Assembly (NCBI RefSeq): GCF_004801315.1
Contig: NZ_SSNW01000020.1
Coordinates: 1-64,000, forward strand
Direction: 5' to 3'
Length of the DNA stretch: 64,000 nucleotides
Source: Deinococcus sp. Arct2-2
GTDB taxonomy: Bacteria > Deinococcota > Deinococci > Deinococcales > Deinococcaceae
The translations under genes were made by a program, and so were the position numbers. This document shows positions 42,364 to 50,434 of the stretch, one piece after another. The notes under the pieces are model-generated. The model did not search any database. It worked only from the letters and a program-made list of their open reading frames with translations, and was not told where the DNA came from. The stretch's first letter is position 1, and the number at the start of each line of letters is the position of its first letter.

Positions 42364-43065
42364 ATGCTTAACCTCACCCTGAAAACGTCGTTGACCCTGA
42401 CCCTCGCCGCCCTGCTTTCTGCTCCTGCCCTCGCGTGGGTGCCCAAGTTGGAAGAAGTGACCGCCAAGAACGTCATAGACGGCGCGTACGGCCGCCGCGA
42501 TCCCGTGTCCACTTTTCAGGCGCTTGACCTGACCGTGAAGGAAGGCAAGTTCGCTGCCGGAACCGTGACTGCCTTTGCGGGCGGTGAGAAATGCGTGGCC
42601 GACTGGCTGGCCGCCCCCACCGAATTCGCCGCTGGAAGCCGCCCCCAGACCATCACGGTCATCGGTCAGGCCGACCAACTGTACTTTCAAGCGCAGGCCG
42701 CCCGCGACGGCTTCGGCAACCTGACCGCCGCCGACGCTTTGGCCGCCGACCTTGCCAGCAAGCGCATGCCAGACGGCCAATTGCGCGTCGATATCGCCGT
42801 GAAGGGTTTAGCTACCGAGAAGGCGCGGCAAGCCTACAACGTGCGTCTGAAAGGGAGCGACGGCAAAATGATCGCGCCTGTGCGGGCCACCTTCGTCAAC
42901 GATTTCAAGCAGGATGCGGGAACGTGGCAGGGAACCTTGGTCTACTACTTCGAACCACTGAAGGCGGGCGTGGGCGCGAGCGACAAGGTGGAGTTGCTGC
43001 TGAGGACGGAGGCGGACAGCAACTGTGCGTATAGCGTGCTGCTGGACTTGGGCAGCTTTAGCTGA
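42364..43065 (+). CDS. Secreted hypothetical protein in the exb operon
   Basis: 233 aa with a clear Sec signal peptide (SLTLTLAALLSAPALA, cleavage before WVPKL). The mature part is soluble, with FAGGEKCVADWLAAP, VDIAVKGLATEKARQ and VYYFEPL segments and a C-terminal NCAYSVLLDLGSF; it has two Cys. The ATG at 42364 starts the signal peptide; the frame extends 62 codons upstream without sense. About 100 bases after the TonB-like gene and same direction, so probably co-transcribed. No family recognised. Confidence 0.75.
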   Translation: MLNLTLKTSLTLTLAALLSAPALAWVPKLEEVTAKNVIDGAYGRRDPVSTFQALDLTVKEGKFAAGTVTAFAGGEKCVADWLAAPTEFAAGSRPQTITVIGQADQLYFQAQAARDGFGNLTAADALAADLASKRMPDGQLRVDIAVKGLATEKARQAYNVRLKGSDGKMIAPVRATFVNDFKQDAGTWQGTLVYYFEPLKAGVGASDKVELLLRTEADSNCAYSVLLDLGSFS

Positions 43066-43099
43066 GGCTGAATTTTGGGGAGAAGGGAGCGGCGTTTGG

Positions 43100-43395
43100 A
43101 ATTGCTTAGACGGCTTCCCCCACCCCCCAGCCCCCACAGGGGTCAGGGGAGTTGGTCGCTCCGCTCAGGAGGATTGATCTTGTCGCGTTTTAAGTCAGCG
43201 AAATCGCTCATTTGAAGCGGAATTGCCAGTTCATCTAAACATGGAATTGGCCCGCGCGTTGCACGCACGACGGCCTCACACGCAGTTGGGCGGGGATGAT
43301 TTGGGCCTGTTTCTCCCTCTCCCCTTGCGGGGGAGGGCGCTGTGAAGCAGCGGGAGGGGGGAAGTGAGCGAAGCGATTGCCCTCGCCCTTCCTCA
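43100..43395. repeat. Intergenic repeats, families B and C
   Basis: The 408-base gap before coaX. CCCCCACCCCCCAGCCCCCA is at the left. TTTCTCCCTCTCCCCTTGCG is followed by GGGGAGGGCGCTGTGAAGCA, then GGGGGAAGTGAGCGAAGCGA and TTGCCCTCGCCCTTCC. Family C (CCCTCAGTCGCTCAACCCTTAGACC) is split over 43400-43425. The middle (43190-43290) shows nothing recognisable. Confidence 0.55.
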
Positions 43396-43482
43396 GACCC
43401 TCAGTCGCTCAACCCTTAGACCGCCCTTACGCATCCCGCTCTTACCTCCAACCCACCTGCCCAACTCCGTACAATGCCGGAC

Positions 43483-44328
43483 GTGTCCGCCTCCGCCTCC
43501 CTGCCCCAAGAGTCTGCTCCCGCTTCTGCTTTTCCGCTACTGGTCGTGGATATCGGCAACACCAGCACCGTGCTGGGCTTGGCCGATGCAGGCCTGAACC
43601 TGACCCACACTTGGCGGGTTCGCACCAACCGCGACGTGTTGCCCGACGATTTGGCCCTGCAACTGCGCGGCCTGTTCGATTTGGCAGGACTCGGCGGCGC
43701 AGAAATGGCGGGGCCGCGTGCGGCGGTTCTGAGTAGCGTCGCGCCGCCAGTGGGCCAGAATTACGCGTTGGCGCTGAAGCGGCATTTCGGCATCACGGCC
43801 CTAGAAGTCTCTGCCGCCGCCCTGCCTGATGTGCGCGTGGAACTCGATATTCCCGACGCGGTGGGCGCAGACCGCCTGTGCAACCTGTTCGGCGCAGAAA
43901 AGTATTTGGGCACGCATGAATACGCTGTCGTCGTCGATTTTGGTACCAGCACCAACTTCGATGTGATCGGGCGTGGGCGGCGCTTTATCGGTGGTGTGTT
44001 GGCAACTGGGGCACAGGTCAGTGCCGACGCCCTGTTTTCCCGCGCCGCCAAATTGCCCCGGATTACCCTCGAAGCGCCCCTGAGCGCCATCGGCAAAAAC
44101 ACCATCCACGCGCTGCAATCGGGCCTCGTGTTCGGGTACGCCGAAATGGTAGACGGCCTGCTACGCCGCATTCGCTCCGAGTTGTCTGCGCCCGCCGTCG
44201 CCATCGCCACAGGCGGTTTTGCCCGCACCATTGAAGGCATCTGCCGCGAAATAGACCACTACGACGAAACCCTGACCTTGCGTGGGTTGGTAGAACTGTG
44301 GGCCAGCCGAGTTGGAGTGCGGGCATGA
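43483..44328 (+). CDS. coaX: Type III pantothenate kinase
   Basis: Phosphorylates pantothenate, the first step of CoA synthesis. ASKHA-fold motifs are LLVVDIGNTSTVLGL, GADRLCNLFGAEKYLG, VVVDFGTSTNFDVI, IGGVLATGAQVSADAL and ATGGFA. About 281 aa. Two starts compete. ATG 43474 overlaps a TACAAT box (43470-43475); GTG 43483 lies exactly 7 bases after it, the leaderless arrangement. GTG is therefore preferred. Either way there is a 15-20 residue Ala/Ser/Pro leader before the fold. Coupled to the next gene by ATGA. Confidence 0.93.
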   Translation: MSASASLPQESAPASAFPLLVVDIGNTSTVLGLADAGLNLTHTWRVRTNRDVLPDDLALQLRGLFDLAGLGGAEMAGPRAAVLSSVAPPVGQNYALALKRHFGITALEVSAAALPDVRVELDIPDAVGADRLCNLFGAEKYLGTHEYAVVVDFGTSTNFDVIGRGRRFIGGVLATGAQVSADALFSRAAKLPRITLEAPLSAIGKNTIHALQSGLVFGYAEMVDGLLRRIRSELSAPAVAIATGGFARTIEGICREIDHYDETLTLRGLVELWASRVGVRA

Positions 44329-45215
44329 GCGGCCTCCAGATCGTCAGTCTGCTTCCCAGCGCCACCGACTTGCTGTTCGACTTGGGCTTGGGCGCAAGCG
44401 TGGTGGGCGTCAGCCATTCCTGCGACCATTCCGGCGCGGCGGGGCTGCCTGTCCTCACGCGCTCTATCGTGTCTCCCGATGCCCCGCAGGCCGACATAGA
44501 CCGCGCCGTCAGCGAGGCGGTGCGTGAGGGGCGGGCGCTGTATCAAGTCGACGGGGAACTCTTAGACCGCCTGAACCCCGATCTGGTGGTCACGCAGGGC
44601 GTCTGCGAAGTGTGCGCCGTCACGCCCGGAACCATCGACGCTGCCGTGCGCTACTTGCCCGGTTGCCTGCCCGCCGCCCACGTCCTGAGCTTAGAGGGCC
44701 GCAGCGTGGCGGGCATTTTGGACGATCTGCGGGCATTGGCACTGGCCGCCGGGGTAGGGGAGAAGGGCGAGCAATTGGCCGCCGACGCTCTGCGCGACTG
44801 GCAGGCCATCATCCCGGCCCCGCACAGCCCGCGAGTGCTGACGCTGGAATGGGTGGAACCGCCGTTTTATGGGGGCCACTGGGTTCCCGAACAGGTGGAG
44901 CAGGCAGGCGGCGTGAACGTGCTGGGCGCGGCAGGCACCGACTCTGGCCGCGCCACTTGGCCCCAGGTTGCCGCCCTAGACCCAGACATCATCGTGGTGA
45001 TGTGCTGCGGTTACGGCTTAGGCGACAATACCGAGTTTGCCCGCACCCTGCTCACCCGAACTGACTTGCGGGCGGTGCAAAGTGGTCAAGTCTGGGCCGT
45101 AGACGCCAACGCCCACTTCAGCCGCCCTAGCCTCGGCGTGGTGCGCGGCGCGGCGGTGCTGGCCGACCTGCTGCGGGGGCAGGAACACGCGGGCGAAAGC
45201 GTGCGCGTGGGCTGA
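44325..45215 (+). CDS. BtuF-like periplasmic-binding-fold protein without signal peptide
   Basis: 296 aa. IVSLLPSATDLLFDLGLG at the start and LDRLNPDLVVTQGVCEVCAVTP are typical of cobalamin/iron-complex binding proteins (the BtuF/helical-backbone class). LTLEWVEPPFYGGHWVPEQVEQAGG is typical of the cytosolic subgroup. No signal peptide or lipobox is visible, and the start overlaps coaX (ATGA). It may act in the cytoplasm or be an atypical transporter partner. No BtuC or BtuD gene is nearby. A 12-bp bidirectional terminator follows. Confidence 0.82.
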   Translation: MSGLQIVSLLPSATDLLFDLGLGASVVGVSHSCDHSGAAGLPVLTRSIVSPDAPQADIDRAVSEAVREGRALYQVDGELLDRLNPDLVVTQGVCEVCAVTPGTIDAAVRYLPGCLPAAHVLSLEGRSVAGILDDLRALALAAGVGEKGEQLAADALRDWQAIIPAPHSPRVLTLEWVEPPFYGGHWVPEQVEQAGGVNVLGAAGTDSGRATWPQVAALDPDIIVVMCCGYGLGDNTEFARTLLTRTDLRAVQSGQVWAVDANAHFSRPSLGVVRGAAVLADLLRGQEHAGESVRVG

Positions 45216-45230
45216 ATCTGGCACTAAACG

Positions 45231-45264
45231 AAAGCGGCGTTCTTGGTAACAGGAACGCCGCTTT
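45231..45264. terminator. Bidirectional terminator
   Basis: Perfect 12-bp stem AAAGCGGCGTTC (45231-45242) / GAACGCCGCTTT (45253-45264) between the convergent BtuF-like and amylase genes. Confidence 0.9.
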
Positions 45265-45293
45265 ACGTATTGTGTTGTTGATGGTTCTCTTGT

Positions 45294-48200
45294 TTAGGGC
45301 AGCTTCAGCCCCTGCGTAAACGTCGCCCGACGCTGCTGGGCATCGGTGCCGATGGTGTTGGCCCCCGCTGGCGTGCTGGCTGCATCCGGCACGATGTCGC
45401 CCGCGCCGTAGCCGTCTCCGCCGAACACGCCGCCCATGATGTTGACGCCCCCGGCAGGTTTGCCGATCAGACCCAACGAGGCCCACGGAATCGCCAGTTC
45501 TACCGTTTGGGCGGGCAGGGTTCCACTCGCCGCGTATTTATAGTCGGCGGTGTTCACTTCGGGCGTGGCGGTGTCGCTGGTCACGCGGCGCAGTTGGGCG
45601 CTCTGGTTTTCGTAGCGGGCCACGAAGGCGTCTACGCCGTTGATGCTGCCTCCAAAAATGGCCGCCCGTTTCCAAGCTTCGAAGTTGTCGGCCTGCGCCG
45701 CGCCACCCGCTTGATAGTCCAGATATAGAATCCCGCTGTTGCCCGACACGCGGTAGGTGTAGGCCAAGTACAGGTATTGCGCGTCGCTGTCGGCCTGCAA
45801 GGTCAGCCAGTTGTTGTCTGCGCCAAACACACCCTCGGCGGGGCTGTCCAGCTTCACGGCGGGGGCCGTCCAGTCGCTCAGGTTGCCGTCTATGGCGTAC
45901 TTGGTGCGGTCATCGCGGGCCAGATTCAGGTCAGCGCCCGTCTGGGGTGCGGTGGCGGCGCGTGTGGCCTCTAGGAAGCCGCCCGCGCTGGCTTTCAGCG
46001 TGTGGGGGCCAGCAGGCGCAAACAGCGTGTAGCTGCCGTCTGGGAAAGTCAGGGCGTAGTTCAGGTTGGGATCGGCGGTGGTGGCTTCTACCAATGCGCC
46101 CGCAAGGGCCGTGCCTGCACCCGTCACTTTGCCTTCAATCACCGCTGGCACGGGTTTATCGATAAAGTCATACGTACCGCTGTAGGTGTTGGCAGGAGTC
46201 GTGGTGCTGCCCGTCACATACACGCGGTCTCCCTGCCCCGGCCCTTCGTAGCCGCTGTTCCTCGCGCCGGGGCCGTCATTGCCGAATTTGAATTTAATTT
46301 CGCGGAAGAGGGGCAGATCGATGTCGGTTTTCCACTGGCCCCGGCTGGTTTGGGTCATCGGGTATTCGATCTGAGCGCCCGTATCGAAGCGCCGCAGTTC
46401 TATGGGGCCGTTGCCCTGCGAGCGGGCGTCTACCGTAAAGGTGACCTTGACGGTGTTGCTGGCGCTGGGCGTGGCGGTCACGCTGGAACCTGTGCTTTCC
46501 GCGCCGTTGCTGTCCACCGTAACCACCCGGAAGGAGGCGGCCTCGCCGTTGCGAACGCCTGTGGCGAGGTAGCGGGCTTGCGTAGCGGGTAGCGGGGCAA
46601 AGTTCAGCAGCCGCTCTGTGCCGCCCGCCGTCTTCACGTACACGCGGTATCCGGTCACGAGGGGCTGGGTGCTGGGCGTCCACGTCAGTTCTACGGCTCC
46701 GTCGCCCGCACGCGCATTCAGGGCGCTCAGTTCGGGCAAGGCCGGGTTGATACTGCCCGCCGCGCCGCCGCCTGCTGTGGCCGAGAGTGCCAGCGTGGTG
46801 CGGGGCGGCAGGGCGCCCACCAATTTGCCATTGCTGACACTCAGGGGATTGGCGCGGCCCGTGATTTCAGTCAGGGCGGAGCCGCTGAAGGTGCCCAAGA
46901 GCGGGATTCCGCCTCCGCTGAGGGTCGCCAGATCCACCGCCGTATCGCCGTTGTTGATGACCACCACGACGGGCTGTCCACCTTTGCCATCGGTTGCCAC
47001 GCGGCGGTAAGACAAGATGGGTGCGCCGCCATCGGGCCGCCAGAGTTCCTGCTGTGCGCCCCGTGTCAGCACGCGGTATTTGCTGCGGGCCGAGGCGAGG
47101 GCCGCCAGCCGTTCATCGAGTTGGCTGCTTGCCAGTGCGCCAAAATTCATGTCTTCGCGGTTGCCTTGTCCCAGCGGATAGTTATAGGGGTCGCCCTGCC
47201 CCGGCTGCGCGATTTCGCTGCCCTGATACACACTGGGCGTGCCACGAGAAGTGAAAATCAGGCTCAGGGCCGTATCCAGACGCTCGGCGGCCTGCGCTGC
47301 ATTGCTGCCCCGCTCGGTCACTTCGCTCACGAAGCGGCGCACATCGTGGTTGTCTACAAAGGTGGTCAGGCGAGAAGCGTCTTTGTACGCGCCGTCCTGC
47401 GCGAACACGTCGGCCACGCGCCCGAGGTCGCCGCCTGCGCTGCTCAGCTGGTCTTTGATGGCGTAATACAGCGCAAAGTCGAACACGCTGGGCGAGCCGA
47501 GGTCGTCCATAAAGTGCGCCAGATACGCTGGGTTGCCGTCGAAGACTTCACCCACAGACCACAGCTTGGCCGGGTCACCCGCGCCGCCCGCTGCAAAGAA
47601 CTGCTTCCAGTAGGCGTCGGGTACATGCTTCATGGTGTCTATTCGCAGGCCGTCTATGCCCGACTGATCGCGCCAGTAGGTCACGAAGTTATTCAGGTAC
47701 TCGGTCACGGCGGGCACACTCTGCTTGAAATCAGGCAGTCCAGCGAGGTCGCAGGCCGTCACCTTGTCGGCGGGCGCGGCGGCGTCGCAGTCGGCTTTGG
47801 TGTTAAACCAATCGGGGTGGTCGGTCACCAGTTTGGAGCCGTAGCCCGCGTGGTTCACCACCACATCCTGAATCACTTTCAGGCCTTTGGCGTGCGCGGC
47901 GGCGATCAGCGATTTGTATTCCGCCAGCGTGCCGAAATGCGGGTCGGTCTGGAAAAAGTCTTCGGCCCAGTACCCGTGATAGCCCGCAAACGGTTTGCCC
48001 GCGTTGGGGCCGTCGCCCACCGGAATGGCCGGAACTTGCAGCACCACCGGCGTAATCCACAAGGCCGTAAAGCCCATTTTGTTGAAGTAGCCCTCGTTGA
48101 CCTTGCTCATCAGCCCAGCAAAGTCGCCGCCGTGCCAGCCCAGCGGATTGGTCTTGTCGGCGGTGTCTCCGGCATTGCGGGCCGGGCCAAGGTCGTTGGA

Positions 48201-48383
48201 GGCGCTTCCATTTACAAAGCGGTCTGTCATCGCAAAGTAGATCACTTCGTCGCGCCAGTCGCGGGCGTCTACGGGCGCAGGCGGCTTAGTCAGGTCGCAC
48301 GAAGAGAGGGCCAAAGACAAGGTGATGGCTGACAGCACGCCGAAGCGTCCAACAGACGGAATTTTGATCATGTGTGTATTCAA
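45294..48383 (-). CDS. Multidomain alpha-amylase-family lipoprotein (GH13)
   Basis: 1029 aa. A lipoprotein signal with lipobox ALSSC puts Cys29 at the mature N-terminus. A GH13 barrel follows (about 45-470), with VVVNHAG, nucleophile GLRIDTMKH (Asp near 249), acid SVGEVFDG (Glu near 278) and FVDNHD (Asp near 346). After a beta-domain come a fibronectin type III-like module (about 545-637), a starch-binding CBM20-like module (about 640-740), and a carboxypeptidase-regulatory-like module (about 745-810). A C-terminal DOMON-like domain begins IDGNLSDWTAP. It probably hydrolyses alpha-glucans at the cell surface. Linkage preference unknown. Start ATG 48383 or 48371. Confidence 0.92.
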   Translation of the reverse strand: MNTHMIKIPSVGRFGVLSAITLSLALSSCDLTKPPAPVDARDWRDEVIYFAMTDRFVNGSASNDLGPARNAGDTADKTNPLGWHGGDFAGLMSKVNEGYFNKMGFTALWITPVVLQVPAIPVGDGPNAGKPFAGYHGYWAEDFFQTDPHFGTLAEYKSLIAAAHAKGLKVIQDVVVNHAGYGSKLVTDHPDWFNTKADCDAAAPADKVTACDLAGLPDFKQSVPAVTEYLNNFVTYWRDQSGIDGLRIDTMKHVPDAYWKQFFAAGGAGDPAKLWSVGEVFDGNPAYLAHFMDDLGSPSVFDFALYYAIKDQLSSAGGDLGRVADVFAQDGAYKDASRLTTFVDNHDVRRFVSEVTERGSNAAQAAERLDTALSLIFTSRGTPSVYQGSEIAQPGQGDPYNYPLGQGNREDMNFGALASSQLDERLAALASARSKYRVLTRGAQQELWRPDGGAPILSYRRVATDGKGGQPVVVVINNGDTAVDLATLSGGGIPLLGTFSGSALTEITGRANPLSVSNGKLVGALPPRTTLALSATAGGGAAGSINPALPELSALNARAGDGAVELTWTPSTQPLVTGYRVYVKTAGGTERLLNFAPLPATQARYLATGVRNGEAASFRVVTVDSNGAESTGSSVTATPSASNTVKVTFTVDARSQGNGPIELRRFDTGAQIEYPMTQTSRGQWKTDIDLPLFREIKFKFGNDGPGARNSGYEGPGQGDRVYVTGSTTTPANTYSGTYDFIDKPVPAVIEGKVTGAGTALAGALVEATTADPNLNYALTFPDGSYTLFAPAGPHTLKASAGGFLEATRAATAPQTGADLNLARDDRTKYAIDGNLSDWTAPAVKLDSPAEGVFGADNNWLTLQADSDAQYLYLAYTYRVSGNSGILYLDYQAGGAAQADNFEAWKRAAIFGGSINGVDAFVARYENQSAQLRRVTSDTATPEVNTADYKYAASGTLPAQTVELAIPWASLGLIGKPAGGVNIMGGVFGGDGYGAGDIVPDAASTPAGANTIGTDAQQRRATFTQGLKLP

Positions 48384-48393
48384 TGAACACTAC

Positions 48394-48411
48394 GACAGGG
48401 CGACCTGTCAA
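48394..48411 (-). promoter_or_regulatory. Amylase promoter region with short palindrome
   Basis: On the minus strand a consensus -35 TTGACA (48406-48411) overlaps a palindrome GACAGG-N4-CCTGTC (48394-48409). No good -10 is seen at 17 bases. Possibly an operator for a sugar-responsive regulator. Confidence 0.35.
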
Positions 48412-48454
48412 TTCCCTGACGGTTTGCGGCCTTGCGGGTGGCTTAATCTAAACC

Positions 48455-48745
48455 ATGTCTCCCATGATTAAGGCCGAATGGAATGGTCAAGTGATTGCCG
48501 AATCTGCCGATACGGTGGTTGTAGAAGGCAACCATTATTTCCCCCTAGACAGCGTGCAGGAAGGCGTGTTGCAGGCCAGCCCTACCCACTCCACTTGCCC
48601 TTGGAAAGGAGTTGCCAGCTATTACAGCCTCAGCGTGGGCGGCCAGACCAACAAAGACGCCGCGTGGTATTACCCGGCCCCCAAAGACGCCGCCAAGCAG
48701 ATTGCTGGGCGGGTGGCGTTCTGGAAGGGTGTAACGGTGGGCTGA
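48455..48745 (+). CDS. DUF427 domain protein
   Basis: 96 aa, complete single DUF427 domain. ADTVVVEGNHYFPLDSV, the invariant TCPWKGVASYYSLSV and AAWYYPAPKDAA..IAGRVAFWKGV cover the whole family profile. Biochemical role unknown; the fold is a small beta-barrel. ATG 48455 lies 5 bases after TAATCT (48444-48449), consistent with leaderless translation; an in-frame ATG at 48464 is possible. Divergent from the amylase gene and followed by two family A repeats. Confidence 0.9.
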   Translation: MSPMIKAEWNGQVIAESADTVVVEGNHYFPLDSVQEGVLQASPTHSTCPWKGVASYYSLSVGGQTNKDAAWYYPAPKDAAKQIAGRVAFWKGVTVG

Positions 48746-48758
48746 AGTTTGGGTGAAG

Positions 48759-48871
48759 TTGGAAGGTGAACCCCCCCGTTGCTGACGCAACGCCCCCCCT
48801 TAGAGGGGAGGACTTAAGAGCTTTTGCGCTCCCCTTGAGGGGGCTGGCTGCGAAGCAGACTGGGGGGTTTA
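48759..48871. repeat. Intergenic repeat family A, tandem copy 1
   Basis: TTGGAAGGTGAACCCCCCCG, a GTTGC..GCAACG foldback, CTTTTGCGCTCCCCTTGAGG, and GCAGACTGGGGGGTTT at the end. Followed 20 bases later by a second copy in the same orientation. Confidence 0.85.
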
Positions 48872-48890
48872 CACGCGACTCAAATCTGAC

Positions 48891-49004
48891 TTGGAAGGTG
48901 AACCCCCCCGTTGCTCTGCAACGCCCCCATTAAAGGTGGGGGATAAAAGCTTTTGCGCTCCCCTTAAGGGGGGCTGGCTGCGGAGCAGACTGGGGGGTTC
49001 ACCC
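48891..49004. repeat. Intergenic repeat family A, tandem copy 2
   Basis: Same modules as copy 1, including TTGGAAGGTGAACCCCCCCG and CTTTTGCGCTCCCCTTAAGG, but the internal foldback is shorter and reads ATTAAAGGTGGGGG. It ends GACTGGGGGGTTCACCC, just before the GGDEF-like gene end. Confidence 0.85.
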
Positions 49005-49022
49005 ATAAACTCAACCTCCCCC

Positions 49023-50213
49023 TCACACCGCCGCCGCTTCCTCCACATCATCCAAATCGGCGGGCACGCTCCGCAGTTGTCCGGCCAACTGAACACGGTT
49101 GCGCCCATCATCTTGAGCTTGGCGCAGGGCGCGTGAGGCGTCTTCCAGCATGTCTTGACCGCCCGCGTGCTGTGCCCAAACCGTTACCCCAACGCTGATG
49201 GTCGGCATCACGCCATCTAGCGGAAGCGAGGCCACCCGCACGCGCAGGCGTTCGCAGGCGGCCCGCGCGGCCCGGTCATCGGGAACGCGCAGCAGCAGGG
49301 CAAATTCAGTTTGGCTCAGGCGGCCCACCACATCCTGATCGCGCACCGTAGCGCTGAGGGTGCGGGCCACATGGGCGGTCAGGCGTTCGGTAAAAGCCTC
49401 GCCTCGCTCCTGCTGCACGCGATCCAAATGATCGAGGCTCAGCACAGCCACCGCCAGCCCGGATGGACGGCGGGCGGTCAGGCCGATCAGCAGTTTTTCC
49501 AGCGCCACCCGGTTGGGCAGCCCGGTCAGGGGGTCTTGGTCGGCCCCACGAGTGGCGAGCCAAGTGCGGCTGCCGCTGGCTTGGTCGCGCATGTGGCGCA
49601 GCACCGCCCGCTGGCCCAGCACGGTCACTGCGCCTGCCAACAGCATTTGCACCAACGTATTCAGCAGGCCGCTGCTCGCCTGATTGGCGGGGCTTTGTCC
49701 GGCAAGGGCGTACATGAGAACCAAGAGGCTGGTGGCGGCCAGCGCCGCGAGGCTCAGGCGTAGCGCACGCTGTTCCCCCAGTCCCCACGAGTGCGCCATC
49801 AGCAAAATGGGGAGCCAAGGCGCGGTGGCGGCCACCAGTTCGGCGCGGTCGGCCACAGCGGGTGCAAACAGCGTGAAGCCGATGCGTCCCAGCAAAAAGG
49901 CCCATGCACCCACCAGCAGCACGCCGTCTATGAATCCCACCGAGGCGCGGCGCGTGCAGGCCAGCACCCACAGCCCCAAAATCAGTACCACCAGTGTAGG
50001 AAGGGCAATCAGGTCAAAGGCATTGCTGTTGCCTAAGCGCAGCACCAACGAAGCCAACGCCGCCACTGCCGCTAAGGGGAGCGTCAGGCAATAGGTGGCG
50101 CGGCGATCATGGCCTAGCCGGAATACGCTGCTGCCTTTGGGGGCGGTGACCGCTTCCGGGCCGGGGGCAAGCTGGTCTGACCTCTCACGCATGAACAACC
50201 CGTTTGAAGTCAT
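49023..50213 (-). CDS. Membrane protein with degenerate GGDEF domain
   Basis: About 396 aa with six or seven hydrophobic helices (roughly residues 35-215), then a GGDEF-fold domain beginning GADQDPLTGLPNRVALEKLL. The catalytic motif reads SQTEF (RLSQTEFALLL) instead of GGDEF, so cyclase activity is unlikely. LSLDHLDRVQQERG also lacks the usual Asp-Phe-K pattern. The protein may bind cyclic-di-GMP or GTP, or only signal through the membrane. Start is uncertain. ATG 50273, 50213 and 50192 are all in frame; 50213 is chosen because 50273 lies inside a tandem repeat. Confidence 0.75.
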   Translation of the reverse strand: MTSNGLFMRERSDQLAPGPEAVTAPKGSSVFRLGHDRRATYCLTLPLAAVAALASLVLRLGNSNAFDLIALPTLVVLILGLWVLACTRRASVGFIDGVLLVGAWAFLLGRIGFTLFAPAVADRAELVAATAPWLPILLMAHSWGLGEQRALRLSLAALAATSLLVLMYALAGQSPANQASSGLLNTLVQMLLAGAVTVLGQRAVLRHMRDQASGSRTWLATRGADQDPLTGLPNRVALEKLLIGLTARRPSGLAVAVLSLDHLDRVQQERGEAFTERLTAHVARTLSATVRDQDVVGRLSQTEFALLLRVPDDRAARAACERLRVRVASLPLDGVMPTISVGVTVWAQHAGGQDMLEDASRALRQAQDDGRNRVQLAGQLRSVPADLDDVEEAAAV

Positions 50214-50250
50214 CGTGCGTGCAGTCCACTGCCCCGCTGCCTGCCTGCCC

Positions 50251-50310
50251 AGTGCCATAAAACGCAGTGCCATAAAACGCAGCGCCGTAGAACCCCACGC
50301 CGTAAAACCA
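50251..50310. repeat. 15-bp tandem repeat
   Basis: Two exact copies of AGTGCCATAAAACGC (50251-50280) followed by two diverged units (AGCGCCGTAGAACCC and CACGCCGTAAAACCA), in the 5' region of the leftward GGDEF-like gene. Confidence 0.9.
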
Positions 50311-50434
50311 CATTACCGCAACCCTCATACGGGCAGAAAAGCACTCCGCCTCTGACCCGACCCTGACAGGAGGCCGCGCCGGGCCGCGTAAAGGCGTGCA
50401 GCCAACAGAACAGCAGGCATGTCACCATGCAGTC

